From Hydractinia symbiolongicarpus (taxonomy: Eukaryota > Cnidaria > Hydrozoa > Anthoathecata > Hydractiniidae), in assembly GCF_029227915.1 (NCBI RefSeq), contig NC_079888.1, forward strand, positions 6,025,001 through 6,089,000: DNA of 64,000 nt, read 5' to 3'. Position numbers and translations under genes: made by a program. Every line of letters starts with the position of its first letter. The first letter of the stretch is position 1. Positions 23,801 to 36,600 of this stretch are shown piece after piece. The notes below the pieces were generated by a model. That model ran no database searches, was not told where the DNA came from, and worked only from the letters and a program-made list of their open reading frames with translations.

Positions 23801-25092
23801 CTTGACATCGAAACATTTTTTGGCGATGTTATAACAAACTCCATTTGGCAAGCATTCAATGTAATTGTAATCCAGAGTTATTTGATCAATTATTTGACAC
23901 TCGCCGTCCGACAGCAAAAATACCAACTCTCGTAAATTTGGCGTAATTTCGTTGGCGATTGCTTTGTTTTTCAACGAGCGATAGAGATAGCTTTTCACCG
24001 AACAACAGTAAACGTATGTGTATCTGCTTTCTCCTATTTTTTTGTATACACCTCCATTGCACAGTCCAAAGCTATTCCTCTCCATCATCCTTCGAACTAT
24101 ATCCACGGATTGACAAAGTTTGTTAGTTGGCTTAACGGGAATAGTTACTTCTGTGCCTATGCGTGTAACAATGTAAAAACATGTTTTAACTTCTACAAAA
24201 AACTTAGTCTTATTATTGGAGAAGTAAGTAAATTTGTTCGTGGCAACTTACCTTCCGATTTATCAATTACTTTTAAATCAAGCGATGTAAATCTGATTTC
24301 GGATAAACCACGAATTACATCTTGATATACCTCTTTATCAATATTTTTTGTTAGAATTAACTGACAGGGTTTCATCGAGTACTGTTCGCTTTCCATTACA
24401 GCAACGTGGTCAAGTTGAACACCTTCATCTCTAGCTGCACTCCTAATCATTGTGCGATGGGATATCTCAACTATCCGTTTTGCTTCTTCCCTATTGTGGT
24501 CTTTCAAGACTTGGTATAACGATCCTGAGAATGCTTGCAATGCACTGGTTTTGCCTACAAATATCAAATGTGGCGTAAAATATTCGAAAAACATTGACAG
24601 TATTTCAAGTACTAAAAGGTTCAAGTATTTACCTCTTGTCTGTATAGCATTGCACGTTGTTAAATTCAACCCGGCTTGCATAAAAGACTTCGACAAATTT
24701 GTTTCAAATTGACTTAAGGTACAGTTTGGCAAGTCGCACGCGATCCAGAAAGAAATGCCAGGAAATGTTTCAGGCGCATTTGCGCCGTTTCTGTTATCAC
24801 CTTCACTGCTAGAGTCGGCTCCTTCTTCTTCCTCCCCTTCATTCCTCATCGACTTTCTCTTACGAGGTCTGGCCATATAGGTAATACAAGAAAAAAAACA
24901 GGATACTTGTTCGTTGCTAAGCAATATGTTCTCCATCTGCATTCTCTTGCCCCAAATGACCTCGCGGGCATCAACATCACTTCCCCACATCGCACGAACG
25001 GCTACTACCTGATATTTTCTTATTACCGGTTGGACGATGCATGCCTTCAGGGCGCGTTTCAAAACTTCACTTCGCAGTTGCTTGTTAGCCAT
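20839..25092 (-). CDS. Replication protein with superfamily 3 helicase core and acidic SIM tail
   Basis: Seven exons: 25092-24633, 24554-24252, 24156-23716, 22468-22310, 22238-22092, 22030-21824 and 21741-20839. The first five junctions are all phase 1 with canonical sites. Exon 4 ends in a Walker A loop (G-P-P-D-S-G-K-T-S, about 22334-22354). Exon 5 has Walker B (V-V-F-M-D-E-W, about 22138-22155). Exon 6 has the B' region (Q-K-H-K-E-P), motif C (F-F-I-T-T-N, about 21919-21945) and R-R-L-E-V-F with the arginine finger. This is the SF3 order known from parvovirus NS1 and other small-DNA-replicon Rep proteins. An upstream NLS-like R-P-R-K-R-K and acidic stretch precede it; I saw no clear HUH nuclease motif. 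The last exon is very acidic and ends with two SUMO-interaction-like motifs (F-I-D-L-V-S-D-D and V-I-C-I-S-S-D-E). The final junction is out of phase with the best acceptor. A weak acceptor giving a start at 21686 would restore it. Confidence 0.82.
22469..23715 (-). other. Repeat-filled intron of the helicase gene
   Basis: The donor GAAG|GTAATT (minus strand, at 23715) and the acceptor TTTGTAG| (ending at 22469) are both canonical and phase 1. The intron is about 1.25 kb and consists almost entirely of array B. The other five introns are 71-95 bp, so the array accounts for the size difference. Confidence 0.8.
22500..23695 (+). repeat. Tandem array B: about eleven units of about 102 bp with GTTACAA cores
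   Basis: Each unit contains TGACAATGCGTTACAACAAG, further GTTACAA and CGTTACAAC sites, ACTACCACCTTGATATG, another GTTACAACGCGTT and an A-rich spacer ending in CATTTTCTTCAC. Units are nearly identical and differ mainly in A-tract and T-tract length. The core GTTACAA is the same as in array A, but it is on the plus strand here and on the minus strand there, so the two arrays face each other. The array lies inside an intron of the helicase gene and is probably a binding-site cluster rather than coding. Confidence 0.93.
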
Positions 25093-25147
25093 GTTCTGCT
25101 AAGTAATACAAACGAATGCTGTAGCGGAACAAAAATAATCTCCTATG

Positions 25148-25365
<218 letters not shown>

Positions 25366-25535
25366 TGGTGGAATATGTCGGACTTTGGTGGAATATGTCG
25401 GACGTGGTGGAATATATCGGACATATGGTGGAATATGTCGGACAAGGTGGAATATGTTGGACTGGTGGAATAATTCTGACATTATGCATATGTATTTCAA
25501 TTATTAGCTTTTTGGTGGAATATTTCGGACATTTT
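25366..25535 (+). repeat. Array of GGTGGAATATGTCGGAC motifs
   Basis: Seven direct copies of a 17-bp motif (variants ATATATCGG, ATATGTTGG, ATAATTCTG and ATATTTCGG) separated by 1-6 bp, the last by about 35 bp. Single copies occur at about 50931-50947 and 51319-51335, and an inverted one at 51486-51502, again beside a (TTA)n tract. Confidence 0.85.
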
Positions 25536-25899
25536 AAGTTAGATTAAATAATTTATTTTGTAGATGATCGCTTATGTTTACCACAAAAAAAAGCAAAATT
25601 TATTATTAGATAACTAATAAATTCTACTTTTTCACAATATTGCAGCTAAAAAACCTTTATAGATTTTCTATCGCAATTATCAAACCTGTTATTTACGGCG
25701 AGTTCGAGCATATATTTACAAAATTTATAAAAGACCTTGTGTTAAGTGTGCTTCTTCTTCTTTTCCCGATTTCTGTGTTTATTGATTTATCGCGAAACAC
25801 TTTTTAATTCAGAAAAGCAAACAAATTACTTAAGTGTATCCATGGATGTACGAAAAGAGATATCCATGGTGTAACTAAAATATATCCCCGATATTGTTC

Positions 25900-27733
25900 A
25901 TTAAATTCATTAAGACGTCACAGGTATACAGAGCACTGTTAAGATATGCCAATTTACGGCAATTATCGATTAAAGGATAAAAAAATCTTTCGCGAACATA
26001 AATTTTTTTTACACAATCACTTAGGTCATTAACATATAGATTGAAAACCATGGGACCCAGTATGGAGCCTTGGGGTACTCGGAAAACTACTTAAGATATG
26101 CTAGATTTTTTATCATTTACTTGTATATATTTTTCTCGAGCAGAAAGATAGTTTAACAGAATTAATATGGCAGGTTTCGATAATCCTATTCGATGAAGTT
26201 TTCGTATTATTGTATCATAGTTAATAGTGTCAAATGCTTTTGGAAAAATCTGCCATGACAGCCAATGTTATTTCACTTTTGTTCATTGCTTTAATAATGT
26301 CATCCTTTAGTTTTAATAAGAGGGTAACCGTTGAATGATTTTTCCGAAAATCGAATAGAGTGTTAGTGTATATCGATTTATTGTCAATGTACTCTAATAA
26401 CTACTTGCATAATAATTTTTCAAAAACCTTTGAAAGAGCTGGAAAAATTGTAATTGGTCTGAAATCGTTATAAGACATTGGTTGATTAACCTTCGGTATA
26501 GGAACCACTCTACCAATCTTCTATTGCTTAGAAAAGTTTTTTTTTTCGATACAACAGTTAATTATATGCGTTAAAGGCGATGCAAGATACTCTATTACAG
26601 GTTTTATGAGCCATATCGGTATTTCATCACCACCAGTAGAACAGTCGTTTCTCAATAAGCGTAATACTTCAACAACTTTACTGTATTTAACTTCGTGAAA
26701 ATAAAAACTTTCCTCACTGAAGTCGAAAGCTTTAACTGTTTCCATACTTGTGTTTCCGCGATTTATTGTCGTTCCGCAGTGGTAGTAAAGTGATTATTTA
26801 AAGCATTGATGTCGTTGATGTCATTCATAGAAAAGAATGGTTTCAAAATTTTCTTTAAAACTTTCCAAAAATCAGCCGGTCGTTTTGAGCTTAATACAGT
26901 TGTGAGAAAGGACTTTTTTGCTAATTTGATAAGAGAAGCAAGTCCTTTTTTAATTTCAACAAACTTGTGTCTATCTACTATTTTGCTCGTTTCGAATGCG
27001 GTTTTTCGACTAGAGTTCCTCTGTTGTTTTAACTCTAGTATAGCAGGATCACGCATCCAAGGTGCTGGCGCTGGAGTGATTTTCTTTCGAATAAGTGGAG
27101 CATGTCTGTCAATACATTCTTTCGTTAAGTCGTTAAAAATGGAGAGTTTTTCTTCTGAATCACGACATTAAATGGTAATGTTTGGAAGTCTTTCATATAC
27201 AAATTTGCATCAATGGTTTTAATATTACGGATATACCTATAGCACTTTTTGAACCAGTCTGGTCTAACGTTAATAAAGATATACGTTCCATCGTGGTCAC
27301 TCACTTCGTCTGCCGGTAACACGTCTTGTACTTTAACTTTGCTAGGGTTATTTGTCCAAATATGGTCAATACACGCTTTTTGTCTCGTAGGTTTCGTTAT
27401 ATGTTGATGTAAGTCGTAAGACTGCAACATGTCCAAGTACTGTTGACTTATATTTTGTTCTTTAAATAAGTCAATGTTCATATCTCCAGTCAAGATTATT
27501 TGGCCCTGCCACATGTAACTTACTTTACTTAGTAGACTACTAACTTTTCTAACCACAGTTATTGTTCGTGAATCAAAAACTTGGGTTGGTATATTACTAA
27601 CTAATATATTGCTCTGACTGTTTCGACCTTTGACCTTAAGTGCTTTTTTAATAAATCTGAGCCAGCTAAGACTTATAAAAACGTTTGGATTTCTTTTTTG
27701 TGAGTCCAGTGAATTGTTACCTTTAAACTCCAT
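25900..27733 (-). mobile_element. Broken non-LTR retrotransposon (CR1/L2-like LINE)
   Basis: On the minus strand, endonuclease sequence comes first: L-T-G-D-M-N-I-D-L, a K-A-C-I-D-H-I-W-T-N stretch and the catalytic V-S-D-H-D. A frame change follows near 27170, then the linker with R-H-A-P and P-W-M-R. Reverse-transcriptase blocks come next: P-I-P-K-V-N, the D-F-R-P-I-T block, and V-P-Q-G-S-I-L-G-P with N-D-L. Several stops interrupt the RT. The (Y/F)ADD motif expected after N-D-L was not found, so the copy lacks its 3' part, unlike the usual 5' truncation. It is inactive. Confidence 0.8.
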
Positions 27734-28359
27734 TTTTAATTTTACATTCTTTAGTACCTACAAGGCTAGAAAACTAGAACACCAAGTTAACTATGTAACA
27801 TGTCAAAACTTCGCAAAATATTCTTGCCATGTCTGTATAATGCATAACTGCTTTTGTGAATTGATGTTATTTTTTTCAAGGTAGTAACTTATAAGCATCT
27901 GCTATTGTACTGGTATTTAAAAGCCCAAGCCTACCAGTTAAGTTCGTAACTATTTAAAAATTTGTAGAGTCCACCATATTTCTCATTTTTCTTTCATTCA
28001 TAATAAATGAAAACAGCAAGTTTGAGTAGACATATATATTTGATTGAAAATAATGAACAAAGGATATATAACATATTTTAGATAGAAACAATCTTTCTTT
28101 ATAAAATGTACTTTAGTGTTGCCGTAATTGACCCATAACTATGAATAACCGCTTACGCTTGAAGAAAGTCCCGGGTGTACATTCATAAAAAGATAAGGCT
28201 AAAATTACACTTAAAGCGAAAGAAACGCAACTAGTAATCCCAATGTAACATTTAATCGTTGTTTTAAAAAACACCCATTACGTTTAATTGGTCATTTACT
28301 GCACTTAATATATCATATTGAATAAAGGAGATATTATTTCCACTACTTTCGCCTTATTC
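27734..28359. other. Spacer between LINE fragment and the long minus-strand gene
   Basis: No coding frame or repeat family was recognised. It should contain the 3' untranslated region and polyadenylation site of the long minus-strand gene ending at 28360. Confidence 0.4.
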
Positions 28360-30631
28360 CTATTGGCTTATTGATTCGGCATCTCCCACAGTGGCATCAT
28401 CCTAAAGTAAAAGTGAATGAATGAATGAATTAATGAATACCTGAATTACGCTTGATTATAAGAGAAGGAATATAACATTCCAAACTATACTCACGAGCAT
28501 CTCCAAAGTAAATGGTCTTTTATAGTTGTTCTAAACACAATTTACCATATGTTTAACCAAATTTATTACAGAGGATGCTACGCACTTTCTCAAAACAGTA
28601 TAATTTTATGACATAATGGTGCAGTACAACGTCAATGAATTGATCATTGCGTTAGATATGAAGTGCTAAAAATTTACCGTGTTCAAATATAACTTTGAAA
28701 TCAGAAAATTATAAAGAAATTAAGATATCTGGCAATAAATTAAACAATCCTTAAACAACCTACCAATTTCCTCCAACTAAGCCCGTACGTTTCTCCATAG
28801 CTATACCTATGAAAACATAATAATAAGAAAACAATAGTAACTAATTATTTACAAAACAAACAACTGAGCGATAACTAAAGAGGAGTATTTTCCAGTCTCC
28901 TTTTTATTGCTCAGCTCTGATTGCATTCAAGCATCACAAATGTTTCTATCTGTAATGAAAGTTTGTTGTGTGATTTTATATGAGTTTAAAAATGATATTA
29001 TGTCGCACAAAGAAAAGTTCGTGGACCTAATTGTTGTTGGTATTATGTGGAGACACAAACATGTGTTTAAGCGGGAATAAAAGTTTACACGTTACTAATG
29101 TTCAAAGTTAATCTAAAGTGTTAAAAAAATGTGCTCCTGACCATAATCCTTAAAACTCCCTAATTTGATACCTGAATTTAGAGTACGTATGCAAAGAAAG
29201 ATAAAGCTAAATAAAGGGCTAAGTGCTTTATAAAAACCGGTTGTCTTGGGTGGCTCATTAGAAATACAAATGAATAAATAAATACCTTATTTCTGTACCA
29301 ATATCTATTTTCTTAATCGCAAAAAGACAAAGGTAGGGACTTCCTGCAAAGTATTTTACTCTCACTGCACTGTTTGCATAAGACTTTCCACTGTCATTGA
29401 CATATTTGCCATAACGTGTATGCTCGTTTGTAGCATCAACACTAAATTAAATGGTTTCGTTTTTAAGGCATACAAGCTCATGTTGAATTTTATCTTGATT
29501 GTTTTATTGAAATTAAAAAATCAGATTTTATCATACCTTTTTAAATTAAATTTTTTTAATTTTAATAATTAAATGTATTAATGTTTTTTTGTAAGCATAA
29601 TAAACTTTTAGATGAGGCTTCGCAATGCTTAAGTAAAGACTGAAGATATGCTTACGGTATTCTTATTACGATAAAATCTGTATTTCCGAAAATGTGAAAA
29701 ATATAGCATAAACCTGTTATTACTTGCATGACCTTCTTAAAAAGCCTAATTTTACCCTTTCTAAGATGTGAATAAATTTTAAGTTATACTTCTATTTTCT
29801 AGAGAAATTAAAAATCGTTTACAATAATGGACGAGTTCACAGTTTCAGTTAAACATTGTTTAAATAGATTATTCTTTTGTTACAATGCAGAATTTAAAAA
29901 AAGGAAGTAAACTGTTATGAATTACAAAGATTCTGAGTGAAGAAAAATAAACTAACTTTTTGTAAAAAGTTAAAATTTCTTTGCAAATATTATAAATATG
30001 GTTACTACTAGCAACATACTCAATTTTCTTCCCCTGAAATTATTTCTTTAGAAAACGAAAAAATTTAAATATCGGAAACAGTCAAAACTTTTCTAAATTC
30101 CGTTTGTTTACTTCTTTTTTAATGCAGAAAATGAGCACAAGCGTAAATGGAAAGTGGCGTATTAAAAGTTAGGGGAACGATGTAGTACTGAAATTCCACA
30201 GACTCGTGATTACTCTTATTCCTTTGACAAAATAGAGGCTGGGCATACTTATACATGTTGTGCTTATAAAAAAAAAACATATAGCTAGCGCACTTACCAA
30301 AGTTTTCTGCCATTAAAATTAAAAAAAAACAAGTAACAGCCACGACCTTCTTTTTCGTAAAGAAGCTCGCGCTCTGCCCCGACTTTTGCATCAACTAATT
30401 CCCCAGGATATTGCAATAGGAAATCATTAGGTAAAAACGTTTTTAAAGCAAAAACTCCTCTGCCTAAAAAAAACAGAGTTGGGTTAAAAGCGTGTCAAAA
30501 ACACGAAGTGCTGTGCATGTAAAAAATGAGATTGATTTACCAATAAAATCATCAATTTTTTTACAAACGAAGCTTTCTCTTGGATCCGTTGCGGTCACAC
30601 AATATCTTTCGCCCGTTGCTTCAGATTGTGA
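28360..30631 (-). other. KMT5A-like SET domain exons
   Basis: Exons 30631-30541, 30463-30298, 29441-29286, 28800-28764 and 28401-28360 join in phase 1, 2, 2, 0. The product shows G-R-G-V-F-A, then F-L-L-Q-Y-P-G-E-L, C-Y-L-F-F-F, C-V-D-A-T, Y-V-N-D-S, L-C-L-F-A-I and I-G-T-E-I, then L-S-W-R-K. This is the order of a SET domain of the KMT5A (H4K20 monomethylase) type. Two points differ from the standard: the N-H-S-like position reads N-D-S, and the usual Y-D-Y-G near the end reads S-Y-G-E. Cofactor binding may still work, but catalysis is uncertain. Confidence 0.82.
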
Positions 30632-33600
30632 CTAGAGTTTAATGAGAAAATGCCTAAGTAAGTTCACAAGCTTAAGAATTATTAAATAAAAGTAAAACCA
30701 CAAACCATTTTTTCACGGGTAAAGTGGATATTGTAGACATCCATAACCTGAAACAAGGAGAAACCTGCATAAAGAAATCTATAAAAATTTTTTTAGTCTT
30801 TTTAATGCGTTAAACATTAAGCACCAATCCTTCAAAAAGGTAAGCGTTAATAAAGAGGATTACCTCCGATGGTTTTACAAATTCTTTTTTTACATTTGGC
30901 TAAAAGAAATAAAGTTCTGTTATATTACGAGGCTATTACGTCTGGCTGCAACACCCAAAGTGGATGCGCTCATTTCTTTGTAAAGTAGACGAAAAATTTA
31001 TGTCTAATTTCTTGAATCTTTGAGATTGCGGCACGACTCAATGGAGGCATTTGTAACAATATCTTTTTAAAATTTTACCAGACTTACCATCTTTACACAA
31101 TAGTAGGGAGATATGTTGTAACTTTTGAAGACAAAACGATTTAAATGGATAGTCTACTAGCCTATTATATTATTACGTTAAGCCTGCGTATAGCGTAAGA
31201 GAAGGAATCGGGTCTGCAATTTCTAATGCACGAAGACATTGAACTTACGTCAATTATTTTGAGGTTAATGATACTATTTATTAAAATCTAAAAGACAAAC
31301 TTAAAACCCTAATCAAGTAGGTAATGTACTAGTAACTGTTATTATATTTATTTCTCAAGATAGCTTCTTCAATGGTTTATGGCACTTTATCAACAAGAGT
31401 GCTACGAAGAGTGTCCTAGGTTTCCTATTTAAACTACGAAACTTCTAACAAAGCAATTGCTTAACCAGGTAGCCACCTAAAATTCTATTCTTATGCTGAA
31501 TGCTTAGCATAATCAATTTTCACTCTTATAGAATTCGACATGACTCTGTTAACTGGTGATAATGATTAAAACGGACACAGTAACAAATAAAGAAACAAAT
31601 GATAGGTTTTTAATGAAAAGGTGTACATGCTAAGGTAAAACAATTTAAAAGCGGTACTTACATCGTTCATAAATGAAGGCATACTACATGTTGGTGGTGG
31701 TATGTAGCTACGTTGACACCTTCTCACTGTACTTTTCTAGTAATAACAAAACGAGCAATAATATCAAACATCGGGCGAGGGAAGAGGGGAAATTGAGGAA
31801 TAGTAAATAAAAGTAGCATGCAAAATAAAGGTAGATAAATATAACTATAATTATGTATCATTATTTAACAACGCACAACATCCTTTCCACTATCCTCTAT
31901 TTCATCTTTCTCATCCTCAGTAACCTATAAATAATATATTGATTTATTTTATGGCAAAATGAGGCCAGGACTTATTAAAAAGGTTTCCTATGATACAAAA
32001 CAGAGATTATTAAAACTGATTCGCTGTTTATAAAACTTAAAGAACGAATAAGGTTTTTTAAATACTTGGAGATATTTTTAAAAAAAATAAATTAAGGACT
32101 TAAACTTGAAAGTGTTGCTTACATTTTTCACAAATGTAGGCATAATGCGTAGTGCATGTTGCCGACGCTTCTTTCCCTTAGTCTCCTAATAATAACAAAA
32201 TAGAAAAAAATATGCATGGGGTATGAAATCGGGAATGTTGTTGACTTATTTTTGTGCTTCATATGCTAACATTTATAATAATGACTTTGTTAATTAGAAA
32301 AGATTTTGTTGTAACGAGAATCAAAAGGAACGCTTAACTTTATATACTATCAACCTTCAAATAAAGTAAATGAAAACACAATAACCACACAAAACAAAAA
32401 AATATAAAATATTAATACTTATATTGTTCAAAAACTCACCGCATCCTTTCTAATATCTCGTCCATTTTCTATTCCTTCTTTATATACAGCAGCCTAAAAA
32501 TAATACATTTGTTTATTTTATGGCAAAATAAGGTCAGCTTTTTTGTTATGTGATACAAAACAGAGAAAGGGGGTTAAAAAGGGGGGTTCGTCGTTCACAA
32601 AATTCAAAGAGAACAAAGTCTTTTAAAAGTGTAAAAATCCTGCGACAAATGTAATCTAAATAGCGGGAGCCTAGTTATAATAAATTATTAAAGTTAAGTA
32701 AAAATAAGAGTTATATTAAAAAATAATACTACCTTTAATCCATGTTATGCAAAATGGAACCTTTATCTTTAATAGTTTTATTATGTATTTATTCAGAAGA
32801 AAACCACTTCCAGAACTTGACAATTAGTGCATATGAAAAAAGGCAAGGGCAGATAAACATACGTAAGACTTTGTGGATATCAAAAAGAATCTTTCGCAGT
32901 TACCAGCAGTAATTAATCAGGATATAAGTTTAGGGCAGTATAGTCATTTTCATAATCAATGCCATTTCTTACATTTGGTATGTAAGAATTCTTCCTGTGG
33001 GAACCATCATTGTCACCTTTCTCAGTATTACTTGCTTCAACGTCATTGTCGCTCTATAAGCATTTAGATTTAAAAAAGAGCTCATGTCAACCGAGATGAA
33101 TTTACTCATGCAAAATGTAATTAAATTAATTCTATTAAACAACGCACCACATCTTTTTCACCATCTCTTTTTTCATCCACTTTGTCGTCATCCACAGTAG
33201 CCTATAAAAATAAAATATGACAAAATGAGGTCGGAACTTATAAGAAAAGACGTCATGTGATACAAAGCAGAGGTTATAAAAAATAAATTCGTTGTTCACA
33301 CAATTCCAAGAAAAAAAAATGTTTTAACGTCGTGCAAATTTTGTGACAAAGGGTCATTTAAATGTTAAGGGAAAAACACAAATTACTTACTCCGTCATTT
33401 TTGTTATCGGTTGTTGAAAAATTAGCGGGTGTCTAGTAATAATAAATCATTAAAGTTAAGTAAAAATAGGAGTAATTTAGAAAAATAATACTACCTTTAA
33501 GCCATGTTATGCCAAAATGAAACCTTTATCTTCGCAAAATTTGACAATTTGTGTCATAAAATTATATGGCTACTCTTACATATGATAGCAAAAACTTAAA

Positions 33601-36600
33601 ATACCACATTTTTGACACACCAATTCGTTCTCAATTTTTTTACTGGACGTCTTTCTTAGACAAAAAAGGAATCTGCAAATGTTATGTAATTAAGATTGGT
33701 ACTTAAAAATAATTAGAAAAAAGAGTTAAATAATTGTTACGGGCTGGAAAAGTTTTATTTGTAATTTAAAATTTGCTGTTTTATAAATAAAGGGAGAGTA
33801 AAAGTCAATTGCAAAAGTGAAAACTCACCGAGTCCGCAGCCATACACCTAAAATCATCAAAGATATATTAGCTATTATGCTCAGAATCATTAAAATGAAT
33901 ATAGTAAATTATGTACGTACTGTTTCTTGCAGGCCTCAACCATTTCTATGGCCTCGTTCAGAAATTTTCTCCAGCGATTTAGTCCACCTTCTTTCGTGCA
34001 TCGCCAGTATTTCGTTCTCAAAGCGAGAACATAAAATTTCCAATTGCTTAAATCACGAGTTTCAAATATCTCACGCAAACGTTCGCACGGTAGATCTGCC
34101 AGCCTGGATGAAACTTCGGCATTTGTGAAAGTTTCAACATTTGATGAGTTGTCATAGTCATTGCGTATTATTAACTGTTTGCAGAAAAATGCGCAAACTA
34201 AATACCCAACTCTTGCACCTAACTGCCGTGGAATGATAAAATCTCCAGGTTTTGAAACTCCATATTCTTCAAGAATGTCGATCTATGAAAAAAAAGTTGC
34301 TACATTTGTGTTATTGCCTTTTTGCGTATTTTTACAACCATTAATACACATAAATTTTCAAGAAAACAAAGCTATACTAGGTGTGAAAATCCACGTGTTC
34401 GCTTTCTAGAATTTTGGCGTTACAATTAAGTCAATATCAATGTTTTGCACCATTTTCTAGTTTGTGTTTTAGTAGCACGTCTTTTTTGTGGCTATAGAAA
34501 AATATGGGTATTAATATAACAGAGTGGTCATTATCCCATGGAAGTCTCTGTGTTCTCTCGACCTTAAATTGAAAATCCACAAAAATTCATACGCTGCTGC
34601 ACAATCGAGAACAACATATATGCATTTGTTTTTTAGCTAAAGATTTATGCGTAGTTTAGAATCACCCTGTTTTAGCCGACAGACCGGAGGAGGCTATTAT
34701 TACAGAAAAATATTTTTACTTTAACTTTTTATTCGTTGTTACTCAACAGAAAGCAACAGTATTTAACCAGTATTTAACCAGGATTTCTTACCTTTGGTAT
34801 GTAAGAATTCTTCTTGCGGGAGCAATCATTGTCACCTTTCTCAGTATTACATTCTCCAACTTCGTTGTCGCTCTATAAGTATATAGCGTTACTAGAATTA
34901 TACGCACCAAAAAAACTGTCAATATGTTGCACTATAACGATGCAGCATGGTGAAAGCACTACAAATTACTGTCAATTAATTTTATTTATGTCGTATTTAT
35001 TTAGTTTTTATTCTTCTGATTTTTTTGGCCGACTTGATTCTTTATTTTATATAATTAAGTTGAATTTATTTCATTATTATTTTTATTAACCAAATCATTC
35101 TCGCTATCTATAAGAGGGTAGATATGTTCCTCATTAACAATATTGTAAATAGGAATAGGTTTCCCTCTAGATTTAAAAAGAGCCAATGTGTAATAATCAC
35201 GCTTAAATAATCAAGTTAATTTTATTAAACAACGCACCACATCTTTTTCACCATTTCTTTTTTCATCCACTTTGTCGTCATCCACAGTAGCCTATAAAAA
35301 TAATATATGACAAAATGAGGTCAGGACTTATAAATAAAAGATGTCATGTGATACAAAAGGGAGATTATAAAAAATGAATTCGTTGTTAACAAATTTTAAT
35401 GAGAATAAAGTATTTATATAAGCCTTAAAAATATTGACAGATCATGTAAAATGTGTGACAAAATAAAAATTCTCTGTAAATAGTGCTTCTACTTGTTACC
35501 CTGAAAAAGATTGTTCGCAGAATTAGAATTTGCAAATAGAACTGAGAGAATTGTGAAAAATTCAGATTTGAGAATTGCAAATAAGCATAGTAGCAATCTC
35601 ACATTTTGCCTATATCATGTGTCCGAAATGACTTTTGTACAGAATTCGAAGGAGAACGAGTTGAAGGCAACCCAAAATATGAAAGAAAAGATGTCCGTCT
35701 TTGGTTTCAAAAGTGTGAAATTTGCGGATGACAGGTTGCTTTGAAAACAATTATCTCCTTTCTTGCTTCCACAATATTGTATTTATTCTTTGTTTTTAAA
35801 GTACTGTTAAAGAATTTCTAACAATGGTTTGATTTTTAGTACAAACTTAAAGCAAAGAAAAAAAAGGTCACCTTTTCAAAATCTGTGCCAGTATCTTCGG
35901 TACTGGAACATTCACTTGATGAATCCTATAATATACTCTTGAAAATTAGAATGTCATGAATATGATGGTCATGTGGAATTGCTACACTTTGTAGAATCAT
36001 AAATGAAATGTAAAATCAAATCAAGGGTATATGTTTCCAGTCGTCACATGATTTCCCTAAAGATGCCATGTAACTTTTACTTATATATGCTTTTTGCTTC
36101 GGCACTTCATTAAACTTCCCATGCTACCTGATAATGTTGAGTAACAGTAATTTTAACATGTTTCATTGTATTTTTTTAAAAGAAATAGTGATGGAGGAGC
36201 AAAATATTCTAACCTGTTGTTTTTTGCTATAAAAGGTAGAAGTGTTTCCAATGGAGTTGTGAGTTCGATTTACTTCCTCAAGGATTGCCTTCATATCACT
36301 TAATTCGTGTTTTGAAATAGATGGATCATTTTTAAGCAACCATTGGATAACGTTTTCTTTGTTGATGTTACTTGTAGAGTTTTTCAATTTAGTGACTAAT
36401 AACTGAACATCTTGAGGCTCAGCGTGAATCTCGATGCCATCTGCACCATTGAAAGACTCGTACAATTTCATTGCAATATTTAAAGCATGTCTTCGATTGG
36501 ACAACAGGTTATAGTGCAAATCAGTTGTGTGTTCTCGATTCTTCATGAAATGTTTTGCAAAAAATGCAGACTCGAATCCCCCATCATTACATGCAAACGT

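Noticed and set aside
24831-24876. Extra small intron in the first helicase exon
   Set aside because: A possible donor and acceptor exist but removing the segment breaks the frame, whereas the exon is open throughout.
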